A DNA stretch of 26,087 nucleotides from Pseudomonadota bacterium (GTDB lineage Bacteria > Pseudomonadota > Gammaproteobacteria > Steroidobacterales > Steroidobacteraceae), in the NCBI GenBank assembly GCA_021792815.1, contig JAJYTX010000007.1, positions 1-26,087 on the forward strand. The letters are read 5' to 3'. Under the pieces are notes generated by a model. That model saw nothing but the letters and a program-made list of their open reading frames with translations, did not search any database and was not told where the DNA came from. Shown here piece after piece: positions 1 through 8,223 of this stretch. Position 1 is the first letter of the stretch, and every line of letters begins with the position of its first letter. The translations under genes were made by a program, and so were the position numbers.

Positions 1-3
1 CTA

Positions 4-15
4 TTAACCCGGCGT
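4..15 (+). repeat. Left terminal inverted repeat of the IS630 element
   Basis: TTAACCCGGCGT, the exact reverse complement of 1109-1120. It is preceded by TA at 2-3, the presumed target-site duplication. The transposase stop codon (29-31) lies just inside this end. Confidence 0.85.
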
Positions 16-28
16 AATTGCAGTGGAC

Positions 29-1066
29 TTACGCGGCATATCTGATGTTGCGATGTTTGAAGTAGGCACATACGCGTCTCGGCGATTTCTGGATTCGGCG
101 CGAGGTGCTCAACATCGTTCGCTTCAGGTCTGCCACGTCCTTCGGCGGCACCCCACGCTGGATCTCACCCTTCAGGTCGCCGTTGAAGTATTCGGACGGA
201 TTCAACTCCGGGGAGTACGGAGGAAGATAGAACACCTCGATCCGATCGGCGTGCTCCTCCAGCCACTCGCGCACCGCCTTGGCTTTGTGGACGTTCAGAT
301 TGTCGAGGATGAGGAATACCTTGCGAGGCGCGTCCTTGATCAATCTCTGCATGAACACGATCAGCCGCTCTGGGCTCAGACCGCCCGGATAGATCATGAA
401 CCGCACCTTCCCCTGGTTCGTCACCGCCGCGATCATCGAGAGGCTCTTGCGACGAGCGGGAATCTTTACGATCGGCGTCTGGCCCGGCGGTGCGTATCCG
501 CGATGACGACTCTCGTCCGAACGAACACCAGTCTCATCCCCCCAGCTGATCTCGGCGTCTTCACGCTTCGCGCGCGCCTTGATCTTCGGATACTCGATCG
601 ACAGCCAGTCCTTCACCGCCGCGTCGTCGCGCTCGTACGCGCGCCGTGCCGCCTTCTGCGGGGTGTAGCCCCACCGTGCCACGTACTCTCCGACTCCTCG
701 AATCGACAGCCGGATATCGAACTCCCGCCGGATCAGCTCGCGAATCGCACCACGGGTCCACAGCGCAAACGGCAACGACAGCTGATCCGGGCATTTGCCA
801 CAGATCAACTGCTGCGCCCGACGCTCTTCCTTCGCCGACAGTGCTCGAAGGCTGCCCTGCGGACGCCCGCCACGCGACATACCCTCCAGCATCTCCGGCG
901 TCCCCTCCAGGCGCTTGAGCATCGTCGATACGTACGAGCGGGTGTAGCCGGTGATCTGAGCGATCTCCACGTGCGTCTTGCCTTGCTCGCGCAGCATCAA
1001 CATCTGTCGGCGCAACTCCAGGCGAACATCCGTACTTGCGCTTCGACGATCAGGTTTGTTCGGCAT
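29..1066 (-). CDS. IS630-family DDE transposase
   Basis: A 345-residue transposase that cuts and rejoins the ends of the surrounding element. The N-terminal part (about 15-55) is a helix-turn-helix: a helix ending in EQGKTHVEIAQITG is followed by a recognition helix in YTRSYVSTMLKRL. A second DNA-binding region covers about 75-150. The catalytic core shows the three acidic residues expected of the family: D177 in SWGDETG, D255 in LILDNLNVHKAK and E292 in YSPELNPSEYF. The length is normal for IS630 and there is no frameshift, so it is probably functional. The start codon at 1064-1066 lies 43 bp inside the right inverted repeat. The long plus-strand reading frame over the same DNA has no family features and is a codon-bias shadow. 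Confidence 0.93.
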   Translation of the reverse strand: MPNKPDRRSASTDVRLELRRQMLMLREQGKTHVEIAQITGYTRSYVSTMLKRLEGTPEMLEGMSRGGRPQGSLRALSAKEERRAQQLICGKCPDQLSLPFALWTRGAIRELIRREFDIRLSIRGVGEYVARWGYTPQKAARRAYERDDAAVKDWLSIEYPKIKARAKREDAEISWGDETGVRSDESRHRGYAPPGQTPIVKIPARRKSLSMIAAVTNQGKVRFMIYPGGLSPERLIVFMQRLIKDAPRKVFLILDNLNVHKAKAVREWLEEHADRIEVFYLPPYSPELNPSEYFNGDLKGEIQRGVPPKDVADLKRTMLSTSRRIQKSPRRVCAYFKHRNIRYAA

Positions 1067-1108
1067 CCCATATCATCGCATCATGCCGCAGTGTTGTCCA
1101 GTAGTTAG

Positions 1109-1120
1109 ACGCCGGGTTAA
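1109..1120 (-). repeat. Right terminal inverted repeat of the IS630 element
   Basis: ACGCCGGGTTAA, the exact reverse complement of 4-15, followed by TA at 1121-1122. The outermost flanking bases (C at 1, G at 1123) extend the symmetry, probably by chance. Confidence 0.85.
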
Positions 1121-1226
1121 TAGCGCCCTCGACCGCAACACAAGTAGCGCTCCACGCCGTCTCTCCTTTATGCGACCAGTGTGATTCCCGTGCGTCATAT
1201 GTTCACGATGAAATGGAAGCCCTGCC

Positions 1227-2015
1227 TCATCGCCCCAGGAGATATCGACGCGCAGTCAGATAATGCTTGCCACCAATGCATTTTGCCATCTTCTTGATGT
1301 TCCAGAAGATCCACTGTCGCGATCTGGCAGTTCCCCCAATCGACGCCAACTGTCCTGAAACCACCGCCGGCGTTCCCCTAACGACCGCGAATCTCCCCAA
1401 TACGAAGCACCCTCCGATCCGAGCAACCCTTGCTGTTGGTTCGGAATTGAAAAGGATGCGAATCTGTGCCGCAGCAGCTGTTTCAGCGACCCGCCTCGAG
1501 TAATAACCTCCAGGGACTGAGGCCGTATCGACCTGCTCGCCCAAGAGATCAGAGAGTGTCTCGATACTTCTTCTCCATTCATCTGCAAGCATCGCATCAT
1601 TGCAATTTGACATCCTCGTAGGGTGGGTAAAGGAGTGGCTCCCGATCACATGTCCTCGCTCATGCAGATTACGAATCTGAGCCGCATTCATGAAGCCTGG
1701 CTTCCCAATTTGGCCAGCTGTAATAAAAAAATGTGCCCGCCAGCCGCGGCATTCCAGAAGGTCAGCGATGGGATTAGCTGCACTCGTGCCGCCGTCGTCA
1801 AAAGTTATGAATACCGGAATACGCGACGCATTTGCGCAAAGGGCGTCGCGGACGGTAACGGAAGGCGATACGCGCGCCGTTACGATCGCTGAAAGATGCG
1901 CTTCGAAATCTCGACGGCTTAATTTGTACTTGGCCGCTGCCGGACCGGGGAATCCACTCGCGTCCCAGTTGTCCCCTTCGATCACATCGTGATAAAGCAA
2001 GCTGATCGCCTTCAT
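1227..2015 (-). CDS. Polysaccharide deacetylase (CE4/NodB-like)
   Basis: A 262-residue protein of the carbohydrate esterase 4 fold, which removes N- or O-acetyl groups from polysaccharides using a divalent metal. Visible family motifs are TFDDG at 71-75 (D73 catalytic base, D74 metal ligand), HSFTHP at 127-132 (H127 and H131 metal ligands) and the substrate-groove motif PGGYYSRRV at about 168-176. The N-terminus (MKAISLLYHDV) resembles NodB-type enzymes with no signal peptide, so it may act on cytoplasmic lipid-linked intermediates. The gene starts 6 bp after the formyltransferase stop and is last in the minus-strand operon. Base composition is lower in GC than the biosynthetic genes further right. 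It does not look like the longer deacetylase usual in XrtA loci. The exact substrate is unknown. Confidence 0.85.
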   Translation of the reverse strand: MKAISLLYHDVIEGDNWDASGFPGPAAAKYKLSRRDFEAHLSAIVTARVSPSVTVRDALCANASRIPVFITFDDGGTSAANPIADLLECRGWRAHFFITAGQIGKPGFMNAAQIRNLHERGHVIGSHSFTHPTRMSNCNDAMLADEWRRSIETLSDLLGEQVDTASVPGGYYSRRVAETAAAAQIRILFNSEPTARVARIGGCFVLGRFAVVRGTPAVVSGQLASIGGTARSRQWIFWNIKKMAKCIGGKHYLTARRYLLGR

Positions 2016-2021
2016 AGAGGC

Positions 2022-2798
2022 TCACATTCGTGCGCGATATTTCCAGCTAATGAACTTGGTAAGCCAAGGTTGCCCCCAGCTTGCCGAGGATCTGCCCTCC
2101 ACGCTTAGCGGTTTTGCCGTGCCGTTGAATATCTCAATAAATTTGTCGCGGAGGGTGTCAAGATTCTCCAATACCATTCTTTGTTGGATGACGATATGAG
2201 ATTCCCGAGCTTCGTCAAACGGGCAGCTGTAGTAGCCGAACACGGGCCCCGTATCTATCCCTCTATCGATACGAAGTAGAGTCATACCGACTCTGTCGAG
2301 ATCACGATTCGCTAGAGCCCAAAAGCAACCGTGAGCATTCCTGTACTCGGGGCAGATTCCGGGGTGCATGACGAATGTACCCAGTTTCGGAATAGAGAAG
2401 ACGTCCTCCTTCAGCAAAGTCTTGCAACGCGCAAGAATGACGTCTGGCTGCAACTCTTCGATGAATGATCTTGCTTCTACGCTATTTGGGCTTGGAGTGT
2501 TCAGCACGGGAAGCGAGGGGACCGTCTCGGAATCGAGGCGCAGTCTCGCAATCTCATCGTGCAGCCAGCGTCTGTCACCGACTGCCACAAATGCTGAATA
2601 GTAAGCTCGAAAAGCCAGCACATCTAGGAAGCGTAGGATTCCGGTACGACCGACCTCTCTCCGTATACGACGCCAGAGGCGCGTCACGGGCTCGTGGACC
2701 ACCACCAATCCGACGAGATCCGAGAATGAACCCAGCCAATGAGTCAATACAACGTGGTCGAGCTGAGCACCGTCGTGGCAAATAAGAATGGTTTTCAC
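2022..2798 (-). CDS. Formyltransferase-family protein, probably sugar-modifying
   Basis: A 258-residue protein with the formyl-transferase N-terminal fold, which moves a formyl group from N10-formyl-tetrahydrofolate to an amine. The active-site region reads FVMHPGICPEYRNAHG (142-157), followed by GMTLLRIDRGIDTGPV (171-186). These correspond to the NVHxSLLPxxRG and GxTxxxxDxGxDTG segments of methionyl-tRNA formyltransferases. H145 and D182 match the catalytic His and Asp. The position of the catalytic Asn is V143, so the mechanism may differ. Start is a GTG. The protein lacks the C-terminal tRNA-binding domain, and its place between a flippase and a deacetylase points to a nucleotide- or lipid-linked amino sugar. 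GC is low, as in the deacetylase. It could instead be an acyltransferase-like derivative. Confidence 0.75.
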   Translation of the reverse strand: MKTILICHDGAQLDHVVLTHWLGSFSDLVGLVVVHEPVTRLWRRIRREVGRTGILRFLDVLAFRAYYSAFVAVGDRRWLHDEIARLRLDSETVPSLPVLNTPSPNSVEARSFIEELQPDVILARCKTLLKEDVFSIPKLGTFVMHPGICPEYRNAHGCFWALANRDLDRVGMTLLRIDRGIDTGPVFGYYSCPFDEARESHIVIQQRMVLENLDTLRDKFIEIFNGTAKPLSVEGRSSASWGQPWLTKFISWKYRARM

Positions 2799-2841
2799 AA
2801 CTTCGACGGAACGGTTATCGACAGCGGGATAAGTCGCATTT

Positions 2842-2859
2842 TTGATGATACCACATCAA
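2842..2859. promoter_or_regulatory. Inverted repeat in the flippase-formyltransferase gap
   Basis: TTGATG-N6-CATCAA is a perfect 6-bp inverted repeat in the AT-rich gap (2799-2926) upstream of the formyltransferase. Read on the minus strand it contains TATCAT, preceded 17 bases upstream by TTCTGG, so a weak sigma-70 promoter with an operator is possible. No terminator is evident in the gap. Confidence 0.25.
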
Positions 2860-2926
2860 TATGGCTTCCAGAATTGGCTGATCCAGGAATGACGCTTCGT
2901 CGGTCCAGACGGAATTCACGTGAAGC

Positions 2927-4438
2927 CTATTTTTCGTGTTCGTCTACGGTGGGCTCTTTGGTCCGCCCAGGTAGACGAGCCTTCAGGAGATCCAGGACCG
3001 TCCTCTCCGGTCCCGGCGGTTCGCCGCTCATGCGCCACGCGGCAAAGACTGCTGCAGCATAGACTGCCCCCCCAGTTACTACTTCCACCACGAACCTGGA
3101 GGCCGCAACGGACGTAGTGTAATGAGGAAGTGGTTGAAATGTAATGCACAGGAAGGCGAGCATCACGGCTGTACCAAGCCCTATACGCCACACCTTCGAC
3201 CAAAGCTCGCGAAAGTGAATCCCGGCAATGCGCCAAAGCAGGACAAAATTGATTGGCGCGACGAGGGCGCTCTCGAGAGCAAATGCGGACGCCACACCAA
3301 CATAGCCCGCCAGACGTGATCCTGCTATGGACAGAGGAACGACTGCGAAAGCGCTCATCATAGAAAGAGTCGCTGGAATCCGGGACTGCCCTAGCGCCCA
3401 GTACACGTAGTGCGTATTGGCAACCAGTACATTGATTGCCATTCCGATCGCCAACACCTGAAGAACAGGTACGGCGTCGGCCCATTGATGGCCAAGCAGG
3501 AGAGCCACGACATCGGGAGCCACTGCGACTGTACCGAGGGACATCGGCAAAGCCACCAGCCAAATGAGAGATGCAATGGCGAGGTACGACGATTTAAGCT
3601 GCCGGCCTTCGTGGATATCCTGGCTATACTTGGAGTAAGCGACTCGATTGATTGGGGCTGCAATTTCCAAAGGGATCATGGAAATTTGCTCCGCGACCGA
3701 AAATAGACCGGTCGTAGCAGCACCGTACACCCGGCCCAAATATATTTTGCCGAATTGCTGACGAAAATACCCAGCCAGGTTGCCGACCAACAACCATGAG
3801 GAGAAACCCAGTAGACGCCGGGCGCCGCCAAGTGACAGCCGAGGTCTGTACGGATGGAATGTATAACTTGAGATTGTTGTCGCCAGGTTAAATGCGACAA
3901 TGCCACAAACGAGCGCCCAGTAGGATCCTGTCAGCACCGCAAGAGCAACTGTTGTGACGAATTGCGAGGCCTTTGTGATGGCCCTGATCAGAAATTCCCG
4001 GTCAAACGCGAAATCTCGCCGGAAGTACACAGTACCGATATTTTCCAGGGATGCGACAAAGGCTCCAGCGCCGAGAACGATGAGTACGGCTTTCAATGGA
4101 GCCTGGTTGAAATATTGCGCGGCGAATGGACTTACGATCACCAGAAGACCGAAGACGCAAAGCCCGAGGAGTGCGCGAAGAGTCCATGCGGTGTTGAGAT
4201 CGCGTGGCGTCGGCTCTCGATACCGGACAAGCGCCCAGTCGAACCCGAATTGTGTGAATACCTGTATAGCTGCGACGACGATATTGGCTATTGCGACCAG
4301 ACCGAAGTCGGCCGGGGTGAGAAGCCTCGCGAGGATCGTGATACTGGTGAGCCCGATGACGCGCTCCAGCGCGCGTGCTGCGAGCAGCCATGAGGTGCTC
4401 TTGACGAGCTTGCCGCGGGTACCTCGTGACACGGTCAT
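2927..4438 (-). CDS. Wzx-type lipopolysaccharide/EPS flippase (MOP superfamily)
   Basis: A 503-residue integral membrane protein with about 12-14 hydrophobic segments and the N-terminal signature of the PST/WzxC branch: basic KLVKSTSWLLAARALERVIG, then a helix ending ILARLLTPADFGLVAIA (about 10-50). Such proteins flip undecaprenyl-linked repeat units from the cytoplasmic to the periplasmic face of the inner membrane. Segments such as LLGFSSWLLVGNLAGYFRQQ (about 209-228) and the GLFSVAEQISMIPLEIAAPI stretch are typical of the branch. The start is an ATG at 4436-4438 with only a weak ribosome-binding site. The C-terminus is hydrophilic and charged. A 154-bp gap separates it from the upstream AsnB fusion. 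GC falls from this gene leftwards. Confidence 0.9.
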   Translation of the reverse strand: MTVSRGTRGKLVKSTSWLLAARALERVIGLTSITILARLLTPADFGLVAIANIVVAAIQVFTQFGFDWALVRYREPTPRDLNTAWTLRALLGLCVFGLLVIVSPFAAQYFNQAPLKAVLIVLGAGAFVASLENIGTVYFRRDFAFDREFLIRAITKASQFVTTVALAVLTGSYWALVCGIVAFNLATTISSYTFHPYRPRLSLGGARRLLGFSSWLLVGNLAGYFRQQFGKIYLGRVYGAATTGLFSVAEQISMIPLEIAAPINRVAYSKYSQDIHEGRQLKSSYLAIASLIWLVALPMSLGTVAVAPDVVALLLGHQWADAVPVLQVLAIGMAINVLVANTHYVYWALGQSRIPATLSMMSAFAVVPLSIAGSRLAGYVGVASAFALESALVAPINFVLLWRIAGIHFRELWSKVWRIGLGTAVMLAFLCITFQPLPHYTTSVAASRFVVEVVTGGAVYAAAVFAAWRMSGEPPGPERTVLDLLKARLPGRTKEPTVDEHEK

Positions 4439-4592
4439 CGTGCCGACCGGAGTCTACCGTGATTGCAACTTACGGACGGCCCATGGCGCTCGGCACCTGC
4501 CCTCGCGCGCGCGCCTCTTCGCGCTTTGTCCGCCGGAGAAGCCCTTACGGATATTGTCGACCAAAGCAGATAGCGGAGCCTATTCGAGAATC

Positions 4593-7500
4593 TCATGCGA
4601 TCTTCTGCTGCCTGCGTCGCGTGGAGCGGAACCCTCCGTCGATGGCTTCCCATTCCCCTGCGCGGCTGTACGAATGAACAGCCGCTAGCCCTGGCATCCA
4701 TTCCGCGTCGATCCGGCAGATTGTTTGCTCCCGATAGCAGTCCGCATCGATCGAAGACATCTCGTTGAACAGAAGGGCCCGTCCGTAGACCGAGCTGCAG
4801 TCCTGGCTGGGCCGGATCAGCCGTGTCCCATCCTGCACGACCCCTCCTCCACCTCTTGCCACAGAGGCGTCGGCCGCCACCAGCCCGCCTGGTTGAAAGG
4901 TCCACGGTCCCGTGAGCCGCTCCGCACGCAGAAGCCAGGTGATGGGCGCGTGGCCCGGGACGACGCGGGGTGAGGTCACCATCCACCACGCACCTCGGGC
5001 ATGGAAAATCGAGGAGTCGACACAGGGGAAGTCGAGCAACCGGGTCTCGAGTGTCCATTCGTCGGGGAATCGGCGGGCCCGGTACAGATCGAGCCCGCCG
5101 TTCTGCGCCGTTTCCGGAAGCATGAACAGCTCGCCATCGGCCTCGACGATCTGTGGAAACGACAGATGATAGGGCTTGTGCAAAACCGTACGGACTTCGC
5201 CCAATGCCCCTTCCGGCGTCATCCGTCCGCAGGCGATCCGACCGACGTTGCCGGACCCGACGATCTCCTCGAAGAACAACCATGGTTGGCCGGCAACCAG
5301 GATCACCACGGGGTCGGCACGGTGCCGATTGGGGTCGGACTCGAGCCACCGAAACGCCTTCAGAGCGTCGATGGATGCGTCCTCGTACAGGGGAACATGA
5401 GATCTTCGAACCGCGATGCGCCAGGCTACCGGAGCGTTGGCGTGCTCCCGAAGCGGATTGCTTCTGTGCAGCGCCTGGCCGGCCATCCAGCGGAGCACTT
5501 CGCCGCTACCGGGTACCCGACCTACCGCCTCTTGTACGAGGCGCGCCTTCGGTACCCCTGAATCCTCCGCGGGTTGCCTCCGGTGGACCTCCCAAAGGCC
5601 CTGCACCACGAAGTGACAGGCCCCCCAGATCGGCGCAAAGCGATTGTCCCGCCTCGAGGGAGACGGGGTCGTGCTGAACTGCGCACTCAGAATCGTCACA
5701 TCCGAATCGGACGTCCCGCCGAGCCTGATGAGCTCGATGCCGCTCAGGGGAGACCCATCGATGAGCTCGCGCAGGAATCCGGAGCCCATGGGATACCGCC
5801 GACGATCCCCAAAATGATAGCGCCAGACGCCATGTTGAGTCTTCGGCAGTGATGCGCCGCGGGGGGCGATGCGCCCGAAATCCACGAGCACATCGAGCCC
5901 CAGACTGCGGAACCTCTCGAGATCCTGTGCGGCAAAGCTTCGGCCGGCATCGGAATCGCTCGCGCCGACTACGATCTGCGGGACGTCCCTCAGCAGGTCA
6001 TCGCAGTTCACTAACGCCAGCGGATCAGGCCGCTTCTGACCTCGGGGCTCCACGAGGATTTCGTACGCCTTCAGCGCCAGTCCCTTGGTTCGATCCAGTG
6101 AACGCCCCTCCACTGACGGCTGTACGGCGATGACAACCGACAGCTCGGAATAATTCGCTGACCGAATGTCCTCGATGACGCGCTTCGCGTAGGCAGGGAT
6201 GCTGCCCTCATCCACCAGCACCCCGACTCGCAGCGTCGGATGAGACGCCTCCGATCGCAGAAAGAGATCCGACACGGGCAACGGGCACCCGGCACCGCTG
6301 TCGTCGCGTATCGTCGAGCGCTTGGCGCCCCAGGCGGCGTCGGTCGGCCGGACCCGCGGCGGGCACCCAAGCCTTCCGTCACTGTACGAGGCCAGCCAGT
6401 GCTCGAGGACGATCAGGCGCCACAGCACCGCGCTGTGGTCTCGCCGGCCGACCGAGTGCTCCTTGACCAGCCGGCTCAATGCGCTCCGGCTCACAAATGG
6501 CGCCAGTGCCGGAGTCGGGGCTCGCAACGCCTCGATCCGGGGTCGCAGCGGCCCCCTGAACCAGTCCGCCAGCGGCACCTGAAAGCCCTGCTTGGGACGC
6601 GACAGCACGAAATCGGGGACGATGCCCTCGATCGCCCGGCGGAAAAGGCGCTTGCTTTGCGCCGCCGTCACGCGCAACGAACCCGGAATCCGCAGCGCAA
6701 AATCGACCAGGTCGCAATCGAGAAGGGGCACTCGCGCTTCGAGTGATACCGCCATGCTGGTTCGATCGACCTTGGTGAGGATGTCGCCCGGCAGATACGT
6801 CTCGATGTCGACATGCATCATCGCCGCAGCGAAGTCGTCACTGAGATCCGACGGGAAATAGCGCTTCAGGTGTTCTTCGATCCGCAGGGACCCCGACGGG
6901 TGCGCGTCCGAAGCGACGCCCCCTTCGTCCGCACGAAGGGCCTGCAGGACCGTCGCCGCATACCGGCCTTCCCTCGACCTGCCGACGTCCACGAGACGGT
7001 TTCGGCCCGGAATCGCGTGAGGCAGCATGAGACCCACCGCCGAGAGCAGACGTGCTGCGGCGTGTCTTCGGCCAGCCGTACGCCGCAGCGTGTCGCCGTA
7101 CCTCGTGTATCCCCCGAACAGCTCATCGCCTCCGTCCCCGCTCAGCGCAACGGTGACGAACTCTCGTGCGAGTCGGGCCACCAGGTACGTCGCGATCGCC
7201 GACGAGTCCGCAAACGGCTCATCGAACATCGCGGCGATGTCCTCGAAAATGGACTCGACGTTGGGCCGGACGATCAGCTCCGTGTGCTCCGTGCCCAGAT
7301 GCGCCGCGACCTTGCGGGCCATGACCGACTCGTCGTATTCCTTCTCCGTAAACCCGATGGAAAACGTCTTGACCCGGCCGGCCGCATGGCGGCTCATCAG
7401 CGCCACGACGGTCGAAGAATCGAGTCCCCCGGACAGGAACGCGCCGAGCGGGACTTCCGACTCGAGATGGGAACGGACGGCCTCGTCCAGGCGATGCCGA

Positions 7501-8222
7501 ATCTCCTCCACCCGTTCCTGTTCGTCGGCGATGGATGCATCCGGAGCCGGCTGCTCCCAGTACCGACGCACCTGGACTCCCCGTCCCGGGCTCCAGATCA
7601 GGTAGTGCGCCGGGGGCAGCTTCTTCACTCCCTCGAAGATGGCGCTCGGGTCCGGCACATACCCAAAAGCCAGGTACTGCATGACTGCGCCGGGGGCAAT
7701 GCGCAGACTCGACCGGTCGAACGCGTAGAGCGAGCGCAACTCGGAGCAGAAGACGATCCCCCCGCCGCGCTCCACATAGCTCAAGGGCTTCATCCCGGTC
7801 CTGTCGCGAGCGATGAACAGTCGCTGATGCCGAGCGTCCCAGATCGAGAACGCGAACATGCCGTGCAACCGGCTCGCCATGTCCGGCCCATGTTCCTCAT
7901 AGAGGTGCACCAGCACCTCCGTATCGCAGTGCGTCCTGAAACGATGTCCCGAGGCCTCGAGCTGCGCGCGCAGCTCGTGATGATTGTAGATTTCTCCGTT
8001 GAAGACGACGGTGACCGTTCCGTCTTCGTTCGCGATCGGCTGATCTCCCCCGCCGACGTCGATGATGCTGAGGCGGCGCATCCCCATCGCCACCGGGGCC
8101 GCGACGAAATAGCCGTCGGAATCCGGACCACGGTGCAAAATCGCCGCACACATCTGTTGCACACGTGCGAGGGCGGCGTCAGCCGCAATGTCCATCCCAG
8201 CGAATCCCGCAATACCACACAT
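4593..8222 (-). CDS. AsnB-type amidotransferase fused to a formyltransferase-like and a GINT1/GH43-like beta-propeller module
   Basis: A continuous 1209-residue reading frame with three modules. Residues 1-613 are a full asparagine-synthetase-type amidotransferase: nucleophile C2 (MCGIAGF), glutamine-pocket residues in RRLSIID (49-55) and NGEIYN (75-80), and the ATP-binding PP-loop SGGLDSS (264-270). XrtA loci usually have this enzyme alone at about 600-630 residues. After a linker, residues about 663-880 resemble the formyltransferase Rossmann domain: LRVGVLVDEG, then GVWRYHFGD and SGIELIRLGG. The usual HxSLLP active-site signature is missing, so this module is probably inactive or binding only. 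Residues about 930-1200 resemble the five-bladed propeller of GINT1-like/GH43-like proteins, with YHLSFPQIVEADGELFMLPE (1018-1037) as the clearest motif. The gene begins 1 bp after the upstream ligase stop. Amidation of a uronic-acid or similar sugar is likely; the role of the extra modules is unknown. Confidence 0.87.
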   Translation of the reverse strand: MCGIAGFAGMDIAADAALARVQQMCAAILHRGPDSDGYFVAAPVAMGMRRLSIIDVGGGDQPIANEDGTVTVVFNGEIYNHHELRAQLEASGHRFRTHCDTEVLVHLYEEHGPDMASRLHGMFAFSIWDARHQRLFIARDRTGMKPLSYVERGGGIVFCSELRSLYAFDRSSLRIAPGAVMQYLAFGYVPDPSAIFEGVKKLPPAHYLIWSPGRGVQVRRYWEQPAPDASIADEQERVEEIRHRLDEAVRSHLESEVPLGAFLSGGLDSSTVVALMSRHAAGRVKTFSIGFTEKEYDESVMARKVAAHLGTEHTELIVRPNVESIFEDIAAMFDEPFADSSAIATYLVARLAREFVTVALSGDGGDELFGGYTRYGDTLRRTAGRRHAAARLLSAVGLMLPHAIPGRNRLVDVGRSREGRYAATVLQALRADEGGVASDAHPSGSLRIEEHLKRYFPSDLSDDFAAAMMHVDIETYLPGDILTKVDRTSMAVSLEARVPLLDCDLVDFALRIPGSLRVTAAQSKRLFRRAIEGIVPDFVLSRPKQGFQVPLADWFRGPLRPRIEALRAPTPALAPFVSRSALSRLVKEHSVGRRDHSAVLWRLIVLEHWLASYSDGRLGCPPRVRPTDAAWGAKRSTIRDDSGAGCPLPVSDLFLRSEASHPTLRVGVLVDEGSIPAYAKRVIEDIRSANYSELSVVIAVQPSVEGRSLDRTKGLALKAYEILVEPRGQKRPDPLALVNCDDLLRDVPQIVVGASDSDAGRSFAAQDLERFRSLGLDVLVDFGRIAPRGASLPKTQHGVWRYHFGDRRRYPMGSGFLRELIDGSPLSGIELIRLGGTSDSDVTILSAQFSTTPSPSRRDNRFAPIWGACHFVVQGLWEVHRRQPAEDSGVPKARLVQEAVGRVPGSGEVLRWMAGQALHRSNPLREHANAPVAWRIAVRRSHVPLYEDASIDALKAFRWLESDPNRHRADPVVILVAGQPWLFFEEIVGSGNVGRIACGRMTPEGALGEVRTVLHKPYHLSFPQIVEADGELFMLPETAQNGGLDLYRARRFPDEWTLETRLLDFPCVDSSIFHARGAWWMVTSPRVVPGHAPITWLLRAERLTGPWTFQPGGLVAADASVARGGGGVVQDGTRLIRPSQDCSSVYGRALLFNEMSSIDADCYREQTICRIDAEWMPGLAAVHSYSRAGEWEAIDGGFRSTRRRQQKIA

Positions 8223-8223
8223 C

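Larger units (their letters stand above)
4..1120 (-). mobile_element. Complete IS630-family insertion sequence
   Basis: An element of about 1117 bp holding a single DDE transposase gene on the minus strand. Its ends are perfect 12-bp inverted repeats: TTAACCCGGCGT at 4-15 and its reverse complement at 1109-1120. The similarity continues inward: TGGAC at 24-28 pairs in register with 1096-1100, and GCGGCAT at 33-39 pairs with 1083-1089 after a 2-bp shift. A TA dinucleotide directly flanks both ends (2-3 and 1121-1122), which matches the TA target duplication known for IS630/Tc1-like elements. The intact gene and ends suggest a recent or still mobile copy. Only three bases of left flank are visible, so whatever it interrupted on that side cannot be judged. 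Confidence 0.88.

Noticed and set aside
23..1108. A 361-residue plus-strand open frame across the IS
   Set aside because: The minus-strand frame has the DDE residues and helix-turn-helix; this one is its shadow.
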